From contig SKSV01000321.1 of assembly GCA_007122815.1 (NCBI GenBank), positions 1 to 7,368 on the forward strand: a DNA stretch of 7,368 nt. Reading direction: 5' to 3'. Below, piece after piece: positions 1-5,508 of this stretch. The DNA comes from Trueperaceae bacterium (GTDB taxonomy: Bacteria > Deinococcota > Deinococci > Deinococcales > Trueperaceae). The position numbers and the translations under genes were made by a program. The notes beneath the pieces were generated by a model. It saw only the letters and a list, made by a program, of their open reading frames with translations, had not been told where the DNA came from and did no database searches. Within the stretch, counting starts at the first letter, position 1, and each line of letters begins with the position of its first letter.

Positions 1-335
1 GAAGTGACGCGCGGCAGCTCGGACCAGGCCCCGTCCGACCAACGGGCCACCAAGCCACTCGCACCAACCGCCACGGCTTCGGTTCCAGCTGAAACTATCG
101 CGTAGAGGGGCTCGTCACCCAGCGCCCGCTCGAGCCTCCACCCACTCGGGTCGAGGGTCATCCAAGAGCCCTCCGCGCGCTCGAGTATCTCGCGCGGGTC
201 GTGGGTAGCCACCAGGGGGGCGGCCAGCGCCATGACTATCACCGCGACCAGGATCACTAGCCCGGTGAGAGCGAGGCGATCTCGCAACACCAGCCGTAAG
301 GGCATCAGCGCTTGCGCCAGGTAACGCGACCTCAT
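1..335 (-). CDS. ABC transporter permease, DppC/OppC-like, with extracytoplasmic propeller-like insertion (partial, 3' end beyond window)
   Basis: The visible 111 residues begin at an ATG that overlaps the stop of the preceding permease (ATGA, 332-335), a usual permease-permease junction. Residues 1-20 are basic and cytoplasmic (MRSRYLAQALMPLRLVLRDR). Residues about 22-42 form one membrane helix ending in AAPLVATHDP, which matches the end of TM1 in DppC/OppC permeases (family APLLAPYDP). In that family a short loop with LGTDxxGRD and then TM2 should follow. Neither appears here. Residues 55-111 are soluble and rich in W and G, including LYAIVSAGTEAVAVG and GLVARWSDGAWSEL, a pattern like one blade of YCF48/BNR-type beta-propellers. 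TM1 topology places this outside the membrane. The permease identity rests on TM1, the overlap and operon position; the remaining channel helices must lie beyond the window. The alternative is a separate membrane-anchored propeller protein. Confidence 0.75.
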   Translation of the reverse strand, partial: MRSRYLAQALMPLRLVLRDRLALTGLVILVAVIVMALAAPLVATHDPREILERAEGSWMTLDPSGWRLERALGDEPLYAIVSAGTEAVAVGASGLVARWSDGAWSELPRVT

Positions 336-1312
336 TGCAGCTTCACCCGCGGGTCGAGCGCCCCGTAGATCATGTCGGCGAGGAAGTTCATGCCGATCAC
401 CATGGCCGCCATCAGCACGAAGGTGGCCTGAGCGAGCGGGAAGTCCGAGGTTCTTACCGCTTGCAGGATCTCACGGCCCAAGCCGGGCCAGGAGAACACC
501 ACCTCTACGACGACCTGCCCTCCCGCGGCGAGGCCGACGGTCACCGCCAACTGGGTCATCACCGGCAGCAGAGCGTTGCGCGCGGCGTGGCGGTAGAGGA
601 TGTCACGCTCGCGCAGGCCCTTGGCGCGAGCCATCTCGATGAAGTCCTCGCCGTAGACCTCGAGCATCGTGTTGCGCATGATCAGCAGCGGCGAGCCCAG
701 GTAGAACAGCGCGATTATCAGCGCGGGCATGATCAGGTGCCGCAGGAAGTCGAGCGTGAAGATCTTGTCGAAGAAACCCGCCGCCTCGTACGGCAGCGTG
801 CGCATACCCGAGGTAGGGAGCCACCCCAGCATCACCCCGAAGAGGAGCACCGCCAGCATGCCCGTCCAGAACATCGGAGCCGCGCGGAACATGAGGCCGA
901 GCACGATCCCGACCGTGTCGGACCTGGTACCTCGCTTCCAGGCGAGGTAGGCGCCCAGGGGTATGCCCAGCGCGTAGGCGATGACGATCGCCACCAGCAT
1001 GAGCACCATGGTGTTGGCGAACTTCTCCCAAACCAGGCTGGCTACCGGGGCCTTGTAATAGAAGGACGTGCCGAACTCGCCCCGGACGACGTTGCCAAGA
1101 TAGATGACGTACTGCTCGAAGAGCGGCCGGTCGAGCCCGAAGCGCTCGCGCACGGCGGCCCGGTCTTCCGGGCTGAGGCCTTCGGTCACGAGCGCAGCGG
1201 TGGGGTCCGGGAGCCCGAGCCGGAACAGGAAGAACAGCACGGTGACGATCACCAGGAGCGTGCCGACCGCCTGGATCGCACGGCGCAGGACGTAGGTTCT
1301 GCTCACTGACAC
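332..1312 (-). CDS. ABC transporter permease, DppB/OppB-like
   Basis: This inner-membrane subunit forms half of the channel of an oligopeptide/dipeptide/nickel-class ABC importer. Its length (326 residues) is normal for the family. TM1 (about 13-33) is followed by the DppB-type periplasmic segment with GLDRPLFEQYVIYLGNVVRG (59-78) and GEFGTSF. Further helices lie at about 101-123, 134-162, 191-213, 249-275 and 294-316. The cytoplasmic EAA loop that docks the ATPase is clear at about 219-252 (EMARAKGLRERDILYRHAAR, then NALLP). The conserved VFSWPGLGREI lies at 272-282. The start is GTG at 1312, or GTG at 1306, which sits better behind the GAGG at 1315-1312. No ATG is available. It follows the binding-protein gene by 60 bases and overlaps the next permease by 4. 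The transported substrate cannot be told from the permease. Confidence 0.95.
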   Translation of the reverse strand: MSVSRTYVLRRAIQAVGTLLVIVTVLFFLFRLGLPDPTAALVTEGLSPEDRAAVRERFGLDRPLFEQYVIYLGNVVRGEFGTSFYYKAPVASLVWEKFANTMVLMLVAIVIAYALGIPLGAYLAWKRGTRSDTVGIVLGLMFRAAPMFWTGMLAVLLFGVMLGWLPTSGMRTLPYEAAGFFDKIFTLDFLRHLIMPALIIALFYLGSPLLIMRNTMLEVYGEDFIEMARAKGLRERDILYRHAARNALLPVMTQLAVTVGLAAGGQVVVEVVFSWPGLGREILQAVRTSDFPLAQATFVLMAAMVIGMNFLADMIYGALDPRVKLQ

Positions 1313-1322
1313 CTCGTGTTGG

Positions 1323-1349
1323 GTCGGGGGAGCGCGAGGCTCCCCCGAC
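1323..1349 (-). promoter_or_regulatory. Intercistronic stem-loop between binding-protein and permease genes
   Basis: A perfect 11-bp inverted repeat, GTCGGGGGAGC / GCTCCCCCGAC (1323-1333 and 1339-1349), has a 5-base loop. It begins 23 bases after the binding-protein stop and ends 10 bases before the first possible permease start. No T-run follows on the minus strand, so a classical intrinsic terminator is unlikely. In binding-protein-first ABC operons such hairpins often protect the upstream message from 3' decay and raise binding protein over permease. Its closeness to the permease start could also limit permease translation. The structure is seen; the role is inferred. Confidence 0.75.
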
Positions 1350-1372
1350 TCGAGTCAACTTCAGGGTTCAAC

Positions 1373-2989
1373 TCAGGGAGCGACTATCCGCCCCTCGGCG
1401 TTCCAGGTGAAGCCGGCGCCCTCGAGCTCGGCGCGCGCGGCCTCCATGTCGTAATCGAAGCGCTCGGTGAAGGGGTTGTGCCAGAAGGCGTTCACCGGCG
1501 CCACCACGCTCGATCCCACCTCGCCACGGCCGTCGAGCAGCACGTTGACCATGTGTTGACGGTCGGTGGCCATGGTGAGGGCGCGGCGCGCGGCCACGTT
1601 GTCGAAGGGCGAGCGGCGCAGGTTCCAGGTCATGTGGAAGTAACCGAAGTCGGGCACCGACACGACCACGAGGTCGTCGTTGGCTTCGGCGAGCGGGATC
1701 TGTCCGGGTTCCATGCGCCAGGCGGTCATGTCGAGCTCACCGGTCTGCATGCCCGTGAAGACGCCCTCGCTGTCGGCGTAGACGATCATCTCGACGGCCT
1801 CGATGTCGATGTCGGCGGCCGCGAAGTGCTGCGGGTAGACGTTGAGGCGCTTGTACTCGCCGCGGTCGTAACGGTCGAACTGGAAGGGGCCGCTACCAAC
1901 CTGCGGGATCTGATCAGGCGCCAGGTCGGCGGGGTTGTCGATGCCGCTCCAGATGTGCGCGGGCAGGATCGGGATCTGCGACAGCGTCACGGTGATGAAC
2001 GGAGCGAACGGGGTGGAGAGGTTGAAGCGCACGCCGAGTGGTCCGGTGACCTCCACGCTCTCGATCGGCGTGAGGAAGGCCCTGAAGTAGCCGAAGTCCT
2101 GGTCGACGTAGTAGTCGAAGGTGAACTTCACGTCCTCGGCCGTGACCGGCTCCCCGTCGTGGAAGGTCATGCCTTCGCGCAAGGTGATGTCGATCGTCAC
2201 GTCGTCGACCGCGGTGATGGTGGCGGCGGCCCAGGGCAGCGGCTCGATCTCGGGGCTGAGGCGCACGAGCTTGTCGTAGTACATGCGCATCCACTTCCAG
2301 CCCCACACCGAGGTCGAGTCGAGCGGGTTGAGGGTGTCCGGCTCCTGGGGCGAACCGATGGTGAGCACCCGGTCGTCCGTCAGTGGTGTCACCTCGAGCG
2401 GCGTCCACTCGTTGTACAGGCCTTCGCCGGCCATCGTCACCATGTCGGTCCAGCGCGTCTCGTTGTAGGCGATGACCTCGTCGCGGTGGTACAGGACGAC
2501 GAGCGGCGCGTCGGGCGCGACGAGCTCCTGCATCTCCAGCACGATGGCGCGGCGCGCGTCGGCGTCGAACTCCGCCGCCTGCGCGTCGAACAGGGCGTCG
2601 TACTCGGGGTTGGAGTAACCGCCGGGGTTGTTCGAGCCCAGGCTCGTCTGACGCGAATCGAGGGTGGAGAGGAAGTGCTGTGGGTCGAGGCGGTCGACGC
2701 GACCGGACCAACCGAGGATGGTCACGTCGAAGTCCTGTTGATCGTAGAAGCGCTCGAGCAGCGTCGAGAACTCGAGCGGCCTGACGATGACTTCGAAGCC
2801 GAGCTCGCGCCAGGTGTCGGCGACCATGAACGCGGCCTCGTAGCGGATCGGGTCGTACGCCTCCGTGGTGGTGAGGATCTCGATCTGTGGCACGGGCTCC
2901 TGGGCCTGCGCGGTAGCCAGACCGAAAGCGATCGCCAGCGCTGCGAGCGCCGCGATCCAGACTCTACGTGTGCTTGCTTGTGTGCGCAT
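1373..2989 (-). CDS. ABC transporter substrate-binding protein, SBP_bac_5 (DppA/OppA) family, circularly permuted
   Basis: This secreted binding protein captures the ligand and delivers it to the permease pair encoded downstream. The 538 residues start with a Sec signal peptide (basic MRTQASTRR, hydrophobic 11-25, likely cleavage after TAQA at 29). There is no lipobox cysteine. Residues 35-200 match the usual C-terminal part of the family: IEILTTT, then WRELGFEVIVRPLEFSTLL (60-78), DVTILGWSG (88-96), GGYSNPEYDALFD (123-135) and APLVVLYHRD (161-170). Residues 205-538 match the usual N-terminal and middle part: VLTIGSPQEPDTLNPLDSTS (208-227), LREGMTFHDGEPVTAEDVKF (270-289), VGSGPFQFDRY (364-374), WNLRRSPFDNVAARRAL (455-471), ending AARAELEGAGF (517-527). 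Total length is normal, so the order is changed without loss. The start has a strong SD (AAGGAGG, 8-base spacer). Ligand unknown; peptides are only the default guess. Confidence 0.95.
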   Translation of the reverse strand: MRTQASTRRVWIAALAALAIAFGLATAQAQEPVPQIEILTTTEAYDPIRYEAAFMVADTWRELGFEVIVRPLEFSTLLERFYDQQDFDVTILGWSGRVDRLDPQHFLSTLDSRQTSLGSNNPGGYSNPEYDALFDAQAAEFDADARRAIVLEMQELVAPDAPLVVLYHRDEVIAYNETRWTDMVTMAGEGLYNEWTPLEVTPLTDDRVLTIGSPQEPDTLNPLDSTSVWGWKWMRMYYDKLVRLSPEIEPLPWAAATITAVDDVTIDITLREGMTFHDGEPVTAEDVKFTFDYYVDQDFGYFRAFLTPIESVEVTGPLGVRFNLSTPFAPFITVTLSQIPILPAHIWSGIDNPADLAPDQIPQVGSGPFQFDRYDRGEYKRLNVYPQHFAAADIDIEAVEMIVYADSEGVFTGMQTGELDMTAWRMEPGQIPLAEANDDLVVVSVPDFGYFHMTWNLRRSPFDNVAARRALTMATDRQHMVNVLLDGRGEVGSSVVAPVNAFWHNPFTERFDYDMEAARAELEGAGFTWNAEGRIVAP

Positions 2990-2997
2990 GTTCGTTC

Positions 2998-3004
2998 CCT
3001 CCTT
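2998..3004 (-). promoter_or_regulatory. Ribosome binding site of the binding-protein gene
   Basis: AAGGAGG on the minus strand lies 8 bases before the ATG at 2989. It is the strongest Shine-Dalgarno in the window and fits a highly expressed binding protein. It fixes the start, and with it the fact that the signal peptide directly precedes the displaced C-terminal segment. Confidence 0.9.
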
Positions 3005-3009
3005 AAGCT

Positions 3010-3031
3010 GAGGTCACCTCGTGTCATACCA
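3010..3031 (-). promoter_or_regulatory. Possible extended -10 promoter and overlapping palindrome for the ABC operon
   Basis: On the minus strand TGGTATGAC (3031-3023) resembles an extended -10 element (TGn plus TATGAC, 4 of 6 against TATAAT, lacking the final T). No good -35 lies 17-18 bases upstream. Transcription would begin near 3016, giving a leader of about 27 bases with the SD. The odd palindrome GAGGTcACCTC (3010-3020) overlaps the presumed start site and could be an operator. Both calls are weak and rest only on pattern. Confidence 0.35.
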
Positions 3032-3072
3032 CCCGACCAGAGGCGGACGAGGCGGCCCGGTGGTCAGTTTGT

Positions 3073-3082
3073 ACAGCGCTGT
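3073..3082. promoter_or_regulatory. 10-bp palindrome in the divergent intergenic region
   Basis: ACAGCGCTGT is perfectly self-complementary, and the flanks TGT and ACA suggest a slightly wider imperfect dyad (3070-3086). It lies about 45 bases upstream of the possible -10 of the minus-strand operon. It could be a regulator site for either direction, but a short palindrome in GC-rich DNA can be chance. Confidence 0.3.
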
Positions 3083-3109
3083 GACACCGACCCCGCTCGG
3101 AGCCGGCTT

Positions 3110-3129
3110 CGAGCGCTCGCTCGAGCGAG
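3110..3129. promoter_or_regulatory. Overlapping palindromes (10 bp and 14 bp), candidate operator
   Basis: CGAGCGCTCG (3110-3119) overlaps the perfect 14-bp palindrome CTCGCTCGAGCGAG (3116-3129). The pair lies 21 bases upstream of the -35 element of the lipoprotein promoter and in the space shared with the opposite operon, where a regulator could control both. CTCGAG-type words are common in the coding DNA here, so the call is tentative. Confidence 0.4.
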
Positions 3130-3149
3130 GACCATGGGTCCAAGCGAAC

Positions 3150-3179
3150 GTGACGCAGGGCCGATGGCTGCGGTACATT
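3150..3179 (+). promoter_or_regulatory. Promoter of the lipoprotein-aminotransferase operon, leaderless type
   Basis: GTGACG (3150-3155, 4 of 6 to TTGACA) and TACATT (3174-3179, a TAnnnT -10) are separated by 18 bases. The ATG at 3187 begins 8 bases after the end of the -10, where transcription should start, so the message would have no leader. No Shine-Dalgarno precedes this ATG, which supports leaderless translation, a mode common in Deinococcota and actinobacteria. Confidence 0.55.
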
Positions 3180-3186
3180 GCGCGGC

Positions 3187-3804
3187 ATGGCAGGGGGCTA
3201 CGGGCGCGATCGAGGCTTGCTGGTGACCGCTCTGCTGGTGCTCGTTCTCCTTGGCACCGGCTGCTTGCAGCGGAGTGACTCGCTGGCACCGATGCTCAGC
3301 ATCCGCGAGCCTCACTCCGGCGCCACTAGCACTAGCGCGAACCTGCGCATCGTCGGGTACGCGATGGACGACGACGGCATCGCCGCCATAAGGGTGGACG
3401 GAGTGGACCTGCTCGCCACCTCGGCTTACGCCTCGGAGCGCGGGAAGCAGCTCGTCGAGTTCTTCTTCACCATCCGCGACCTGAGCGACGGAGACGTGAC
3501 CGTGACGATCGAGGCGGAGGACCTGCACGGGCGCGTGAGCGTCCTGCCCTACCGGTTGCGCCTCGACGGCACGCCGCCCACCCTGGAGTTGACGTCGGTG
3601 ACGTCCATCGGTGGTGGCCGCGTGCGCGTGGAAGGAGTCGTGCGCGACAACACCGCGGTCACCAGCGTGCGCATCAACGGCGTTCCGCTACAGTTCACGC
3701 CCACGTCCGAGTACGCCTTCAGAGTAGACGTGGCCGACGTGCAGGACGGCGAGGTCGTGGTGGAGGACGCCGCGGGGAACGTCACGAGGCGGCCGCTGCG
3801 GTGA
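3187..3804 (+). CDS. Predicted lipoprotein with two tandem Ig-like repeats, function unknown
   Basis: From the ATG at 3187 the product has 205 residues. A signal peptide (GLLVTALLVLVLLGTGC, 10-26) ends in a lipobox-like GTGC, so Cys26 is probably lipidated and the protein faces outward from the membrane. The -3 position is Gly instead of the favoured Leu. After the Cys, two beta-rich repeats can be seen at about 53-127 and 146-205. They share the pattern G..-D-(D/N)...I/V..VR(V/I)(D/N)GV, a phenylalanine-containing strand (EFFFTIRD, YAFRVDV), DG(D/E)V and a final (A)xDxxG(N/R)V. This resembles bacterial Ig-like/glucodextranase-B-type domains that bind sugars or act as spacers. A TTG at 3178 in frame is possible but overlaps the -10. 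The stop overlaps the aminotransferase start (GTGA), implying coupled expression. I see no catalytic motif. Confidence 0.8.
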   Translation: MAGGYGRDRGLLVTALLVLVLLGTGCLQRSDSLAPMLSIREPHSGATSTSANLRIVGYAMDDDGIAAIRVDGVDLLATSAYASERGKQLVEFFFTIRDLSDGDVTVTIEAEDLHGRVSVLPYRLRLDGTPPTLELTSVTSIGGGRVRVEGVVRDNTAVTSVRINGVPLQFTPTSEYAFRVDVADVQDGEVVVEDAAGNVTRRPLR

Positions 3805-5318
3805 GCGACGCGCCCGCCGGCCATGACGACGACGCGCAGAGCGACGTGTCGCCCGCGAACTCGACGACGGAGCGAGACGGAAAGGCTGACCGCTCGGGCG
3901 TGCGCCTGCGGCACCGCACGCGGGAGCTGCTCGAGAACGCGTTACCGGCAGACGAGGCCTTCCGCCTCGATGCCGAGAGGGGCAACCACGACCTACTGCA
4001 GCTGGTGCGCCTGCTTCGGATCGAAGGACCGCTGCGGCCGATCAACCCCTGGGAGGTCGAGGACCCGACCGGTAGGCAGCTGATAAACGCAGGCTCCTAC
4101 GCGGCTCTGCCGTTCGGCGAAGCGTACCCGGGCATCATCGAGGTCGCGCAGCGCTTCCTGGCCTCCGCGCCCTCCACCATCGGGTTCGCGCAACAGAGCA
4201 CCTCTCCGTGGCGCGCGGCCTTGAACGACACGTTGATCGGCATCCTCTCGGACGTGGCTCCCCGCCACGCCGACAGCCGCGTCTTCCTGACCAACAGTGG
4301 GGCCGAGGCGATCGAGACCGCCATCAAGTTCGCGCGCGCTGCGCGGCCGAAGGCGACCACGCTGGTCAACTTCCGCCGCGGCTACCATGGCAAGACCTTG
4401 GGCGCCTTGTCCCTCACACCGAACGAGGAGTACCAGGCGCCCTTCCGACCGCTGTTGGGCCCCGTGCGCACCCTCCCGTACGGCGAAACGGAGACTCTCG
4501 TCGACGCCGTCCACGAGATCGGCCCGGACAAGGTTCAGGCGATCGTGGTTGAGCCCGTGCAGGGCGAGGCCGGGGTCATCTCTCCGCCGGAGGGCTTCCT
4601 GCGGGCACTCGGCGAGTTCGCCGCCGAGCACGGGATACTGGTGATCGCGGACGAGATCCAGACGGGCTTGGGTCGCACCGGTCACTGGTTCGCGAGCGTC
4701 GCGGCCGGGCTCGATCCCGACATCATCACCCTGGCGAAGCCGCTCGGTGGCGGCCTCGTGCCGATCGGCGCCACCATCGCTCGACGCGAGATCTATGGGG
4801 CGATGCTGCACGGTCTGCACTCGAAGCTCCACTCGAACACCTTCGGCGGGGGTGCGTTCACCTGCGCGGTGGCGTTGCGCTCGCTCGAGTTGATCGCCGA
4901 CGAGGGGCTGGTCGCGAAGGCACGGGCTGACGGAGAGTACGGCCTCGAGCGCCTGCGGGCCATCCAGGCGGCCCACCCGAAACTCATCACGGCGGTACGT
5001 GCGGCCGGGATGCTCTTCGCTCTGCAGCTCAAGCCCGTCCTACCCGGCAGGCTCTTGCCGATCGATCCGACCCTGTTGCCGACCCTCACCGCCGCCCTGG
5101 GGATCGCGGCGCTGCACCGCTCGGGAGTGCATGCGTGCTACTCGGAGAACGCAGAAGGCATCGTGCGCTTGACCCCGCCACTCACGATCCCGCGGCCGAC
5201 CCTCGAGACGCTCTTCGATCGCGTCGAGGAGATGGCGGAGCGCCACAAGCGGCCGATCGGCCTGCTGCGCCTGCTGAGCGCTGGCGAGATGGCGCGACTG
5301 GTGCGGTTGGCGTTCTAG
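3801..5318 (+). CDS. Class-III PLP-dependent aminotransferase (ornithine/GABA/acetylornithine type), substrate undetermined
   Basis: This cytoplasmic enzyme transfers an amino group, typically from an omega-amine, to a 2-oxo acid by means of pyridoxal phosphate. The fold-type I, class-III signature is complete in 505 residues: NSGAEA at 165-170 (cofactor phosphate), YHG at 195-197 (Tyr stacks on the ring), EPVQGEAG at 251-258, ADEIQTGLGRTG at 283-294 (Asp284 to the pyridine nitrogen), LAKPLGGGLVPIGA at 311-324 (Lys313 forms the Schiff base) and NTFGG at 346-350. It is longer than typical ornithine or GABA aminotransferases (about 400-460). The excess is an acidic, low-complexity N-terminus (1-33) and a C-terminal tail after about 480. 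The GTG start at 3801 overlaps the lipoprotein stop, with a GAGG 11 bases upstream; GTG at 3900 is an alternative that would drop the disordered leader. No pathway partner is nearby to name the substrate. Confidence 0.93.
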   Translation: MSDAPAGHDDDAQSDVSPANSTTERDGKADRSGVRLRHRTRELLENALPADEAFRLDAERGNHDLLQLVRLLRIEGPLRPINPWEVEDPTGRQLINAGSYAALPFGEAYPGIIEVAQRFLASAPSTIGFAQQSTSPWRAALNDTLIGILSDVAPRHADSRVFLTNSGAEAIETAIKFARAARPKATTLVNFRRGYHGKTLGALSLTPNEEYQAPFRPLLGPVRTLPYGETETLVDAVHEIGPDKVQAIVVEPVQGEAGVISPPEGFLRALGEFAAEHGILVIADEIQTGLGRTGHWFASVAAGLDPDIITLAKPLGGGLVPIGATIARREIYGAMLHGLHSKLHSNTFGGGAFTCAVALRSLELIADEGLVAKARADGEYGLERLRAIQAAHPKLITAVRAAGMLFALQLKPVLPGRLLPIDPTLLPTLTAALGIAALHRSGVHACYSENAEGIVRLTPPLTIPRPTLETLFDRVEEMAERHKRPIGLLRLLSAGEMARLVRLAF

Positions 5319-5397
5319 TTCTAAGGGCACAAGACTGAGATCGAGTTCGACCTCACCAAACCGGGTCTTACGCGCGCGCGGCAGGGCGCACGCTCAC

Positions 5398-5427
5398 ATG
5401 ACACCCATCAGAGCCTCATGCTATGCT
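5398..5427 (+). promoter_or_regulatory. Promoter of the multihaem cytochrome gene, extended -10
   Basis: ATGACA (5398-5403, 5 of 6 to TTGACA) and TATGCT (5422-5427) are 18 bases apart. TG at 5419-5420 makes an extended -10 (TGcTATGCT). Transcription would start near 5434, leaving a leader of about 75 bases. This separates the cytochrome from the aminotransferase operon, 190 bases upstream. I found no convincing intrinsic terminator after the aminotransferase. Confidence 0.6.
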
Positions 5428-5447
5428 CACCGTACGCGTGATACCGC

Positions 5448-5490
5448 CGCTTCGAAGGGCTGCCCGAAGCGCGCGCTCGTTGATCAGCGC
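5448..5490 (+). promoter_or_regulatory. Two small hairpins in the cytochrome leader
   Basis: CGCTTCG / CGAAGCG (5448-5454 and 5465-5471) gives a 7-bp stem with a 10-base loop. GCGCT / AGCGC (5473-5477 and 5486-5490) gives a 5-bp stem with an 8-base loop. The second ends 4 bases before the Shine-Dalgarno. They may stabilise the message or tune translation. No known riboswitch class is recognised and no T-run follows. Confidence 0.4.
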
Positions 5491-5494
5491 TCCT

Positions 5495-5499
5495 GGAGG
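5495..5499 (+). promoter_or_regulatory. Ribosome binding site of the cytochrome gene
   Basis: GGAGG lies 9 bases before the ATG at 5509 and fixes the start of the long open frame that follows. Confidence 0.85.
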
Positions 5500-5508
5500 T
5501 GGCGAGGC

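Noticed and set aside
335..1309. 324-codon plus-strand frame opposite the DppB-like permease
   Set aside because: It is a H/R/E-rich shadow with no hydrophobic pattern or domain; the minus strand is a textbook permease.
1323..1349. Stem-loop as an intrinsic terminator
   Set aside because: No T-run follows in the direction of transcription and the permease genes lie immediately downstream.
2372..2440. Frameshift or fusion of two gene fragments at the binding-protein junction
   Set aside because: The frame is uninterrupted, codon use looks even, and the two parts together make exactly one full-length protein, so permutation explains it better than decay. Misassembly cannot be excluded without reads.
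3178..3186. TTG at 3178 as start of the lipoprotein
   Set aside because: It overlaps the -10 element and has no Shine-Dalgarno; the ATG at 3187 fits the leaderless promoter and gives a normal signal peptide.
1316..3226. Very long open frame (636 codons) on the plus strand antisense to the binding-protein gene
   Set aside because: Its product is low-complexity, rich in V, E, G, H and R, with no recognisable domain. The opposite strand encodes a clear binding protein with signal peptide and strong SD. Such shadow frames are expected at this GC content.
3993..4976. Long minus-strand frame inside the aminotransferase gene
   Set aside because: The plus strand carries every class-III aminotransferase motif in order; the minus frame shows none and has no ribosome site.
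5337..5354. Dyad GAGATCGAGTTCGACCTC after the aminotransferase as a terminator
   Set aside because: It has an internal mismatch, a two-base centre and no T-run, so it is too weak to call.
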